Positions 62,763 to 64,000 of a stretch of DNA of 64,000 bases are shown piece by piece (within the stretch, counting starts at the first letter, position 1; each line of letters starts with the position of its first letter). The notes below the pieces were generated by a model, which ran no database searches, had not been told where the DNA came from, and worked only from the letters and a program-made list of their open reading frames with translations. A program made the translations under genes and the position numbers. This DNA is from Sabethes cyaneus (taxonomy: Eukaryota > Arthropoda > Insecta > Diptera > Culicidae), in contig NC_071355.1 of assembly GCF_943734655.1 (NCBI RefSeq), positions 202,924,439 through 202,988,438 on the forward strand, written 5' to 3'.

Positions 62763-64000
62763 GACGGGAATAGGCAATTACGACGAAGCAGCAACATACC
62801 CTATCTCGTGAATCAACAACGTTTTCATCGCTCGCTATACGCAGCGGTTCACCACGTAATCACTGAATATCAACACGGGTTTGTAAAAAATCGCTCCACT
62901 GTCTCTAACCTCATGTGCTTTGTAACTAACACGTTGAGGCGCATAGAGAAACGTCAACAGGTAGACGCAATATACATTGACTTCGCTAAGGCCTTCGACA
63001 AGGTTCCACACGCGCTAGCTGTTGAAAAAATGAGGCGTCTAGGTTTGCCGGATTGGATCTGTAACTGGTTGTATTCTTATTTGACTGGCCGGACGGCTTC
63101 CGTGAATGTTCAAGGAACTAAGTCATATAGCTTTCCCATTCCGTCCGGAGTACCTCAAGGCAGTATCCTAGGACCATTAATCTTTGTACTTTTCTTGAAT
63201 GATATTTGCGATTGGATCGATTCCGAGAAATTGTTGTTCGCTGACGACCTAAAAATCTTCCGTACTATCACTTCCTCTCTCGATCGCGACGCTTTGCAAA
63301 GTGATATTAACAACCTGCTTCGTTGGTGCCCCGTAAACGGTATGGAAGTGAATGTATCGAAATGCAACGTTATTTCTTACTGCCGCCTTCGCAATCCACA
63401 ACGATTTACATACTGCATACACGCACACGACATAACACGCTGCAGCTCCGTCAAGGATCTGGGGGTTACAATCGACAGCAAGATAAAGTTCGACGAGCAC
63501 ATTAACACGATTTCGTCCAAAGCGTACGCCATTCTTGGTTTCATCCGTCGGGTTGCCGCTGATTTTGAAGATATTTATGCTTTGAAAACGCTGTATTGCT
63601 CTCTTGCTCGCAGTATTCTGGAGTATGCCGCGCCGGTATGGTCACCATATAATGTTACTCACGCCAATAAAATTGAAAGTGTTCAACGTGCATTCATTCG
63701 GTATGCTCTGCGCCGTTTGCCATGGCAGAACCCGCTACACCTTCCTGCTTATGAAAATCGTTGCCGGTTAATAAGACTAAGTACGCTAGCAGAAAGAAGA
63801 GTATTGTCGCGAAGATTATTTATTTTCGACTTACTAACGGGGGCCGTCGATAGCAGTTACCTCCTGGAGCAGTTGAACATCCACGCGCCTCGTCGTAGTT
63901 TGCGAAACTACGCGTTACTTTGGACCCCGACGCATCGAACAACGTATGGCCATAATAACCCGCTTCATGCTTGTTGTAGGCATTTCAATGAAGTTAACCA
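62763..64000 (+). CDS. Non-LTR reverse transcriptase, open to window edge
   Basis: The frame starting at 62763 has no stop through the last base, at least 412 codons. RT-like sequence begins near 62810 with QHGFVKNRSTVSNLMCF, then AIYIDFAKAFDKVPH with the first catalytic Asp codon at 62979, and GVPQGSILGPLIFVLFLNDI. The intact active site LLFADDLKIF has its Asp codons at 63243 and 63246. NVSKCNVISY, VKDLGVTIDSKIKF, RAFIRYALRRLPWQNP and ENRCRLIRLSTLAERR follow. These blocks suggest the CR1/L2/Jockey group and resemble the relics at 25 and 40 kb. The endonuclease and the first RT blocks are absent upstream, so the copy is probably 5'-truncated. The first ATG is at 62913. This is the least damaged non-LTR frame here. 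Confidence 0.85.

Overview
This window looks like non-coding, repeat-dominated nuclear DNA of a mosquito or closely related fly. The support is eukaryotic tRNA genes with Pol III boxes, a Ty3/mdg1-type LTR retrotransposon, RTE- and CR1/Jockey-like non-LTR retrotransposons, DD37E-type Tc1/mariner relics (a group I know mainly from mosquitoes), tRNA-derived SINEs and many MITE-like elements. The species cannot be fixed by eye. I found no convincing host protein-coding gene: the long reading frames are mobile elements or tandem repeats that stay open in every frame.

Layout. 1-1.1 kb: (CAA)n array running off the left edge, then a degenerate ~12-bp repeat. 2.2-8.6 kb: an apparently young LTR retrotransposon with indistinguishable LTRs, TSD AAGG, a small leader ORF, gag and a frameshifted pol. 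8.85-9.9 kb: a fold-back element and two MITEs. 10.0-13.2 kb: a pyrimidine-rich minisatellite. 13.5-14.0 kb: tRNA-His(GTG) and tRNA-Val(AAC). 14.8-15.4 kb: an unassigned coding relic. 17-25.6 kb: a graveyard of SINEs, non-LTR relics, a DD37E transposase and MITEs. 28-30.8 kb: a transposase relic and two TIR elements. 30.9-34.4 kb: 3.57 kb of nearly pure (CAGA)n, followed by a 3' fragment that looks like an R1-clade non-LTR element and then two more CAGA units. 35-42.3 kb: RTE and CR1/Jockey-like relics and an unclassified dispersed repeat family. 46.3-46.8 kb: (GAT)n. 47.3-50.3 kb: a nearly complete but broken RTE element. 54 kb: an internally deleted DD37E relic. 55.1-59.1 kb: an 11-bp satellite. 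61.4 kb: a MITE. 62.8 kb to the right edge: an open non-LTR reverse transcriptase frame that continues past the window.

The two most informative structures are junctions. First, the 5' LTR/primer-binding-site junction of the LTR element carries about 38 bp resembling the 3' half of tRNA-Arg(ACG), followed by a second copy of the LTR end and PBS; this looks like reverse transcription that read deep into its primer tRNA. Second, the CAGA array is split by a polyadenylated R1-like 3' end, as expected for insertion into a tetranucleotide microsatellite. The five largest tandem arrays occupy about 11.5 kb, close to 18% of the window. Clade names rest on motif recognition and remembered family features, not on database searches.
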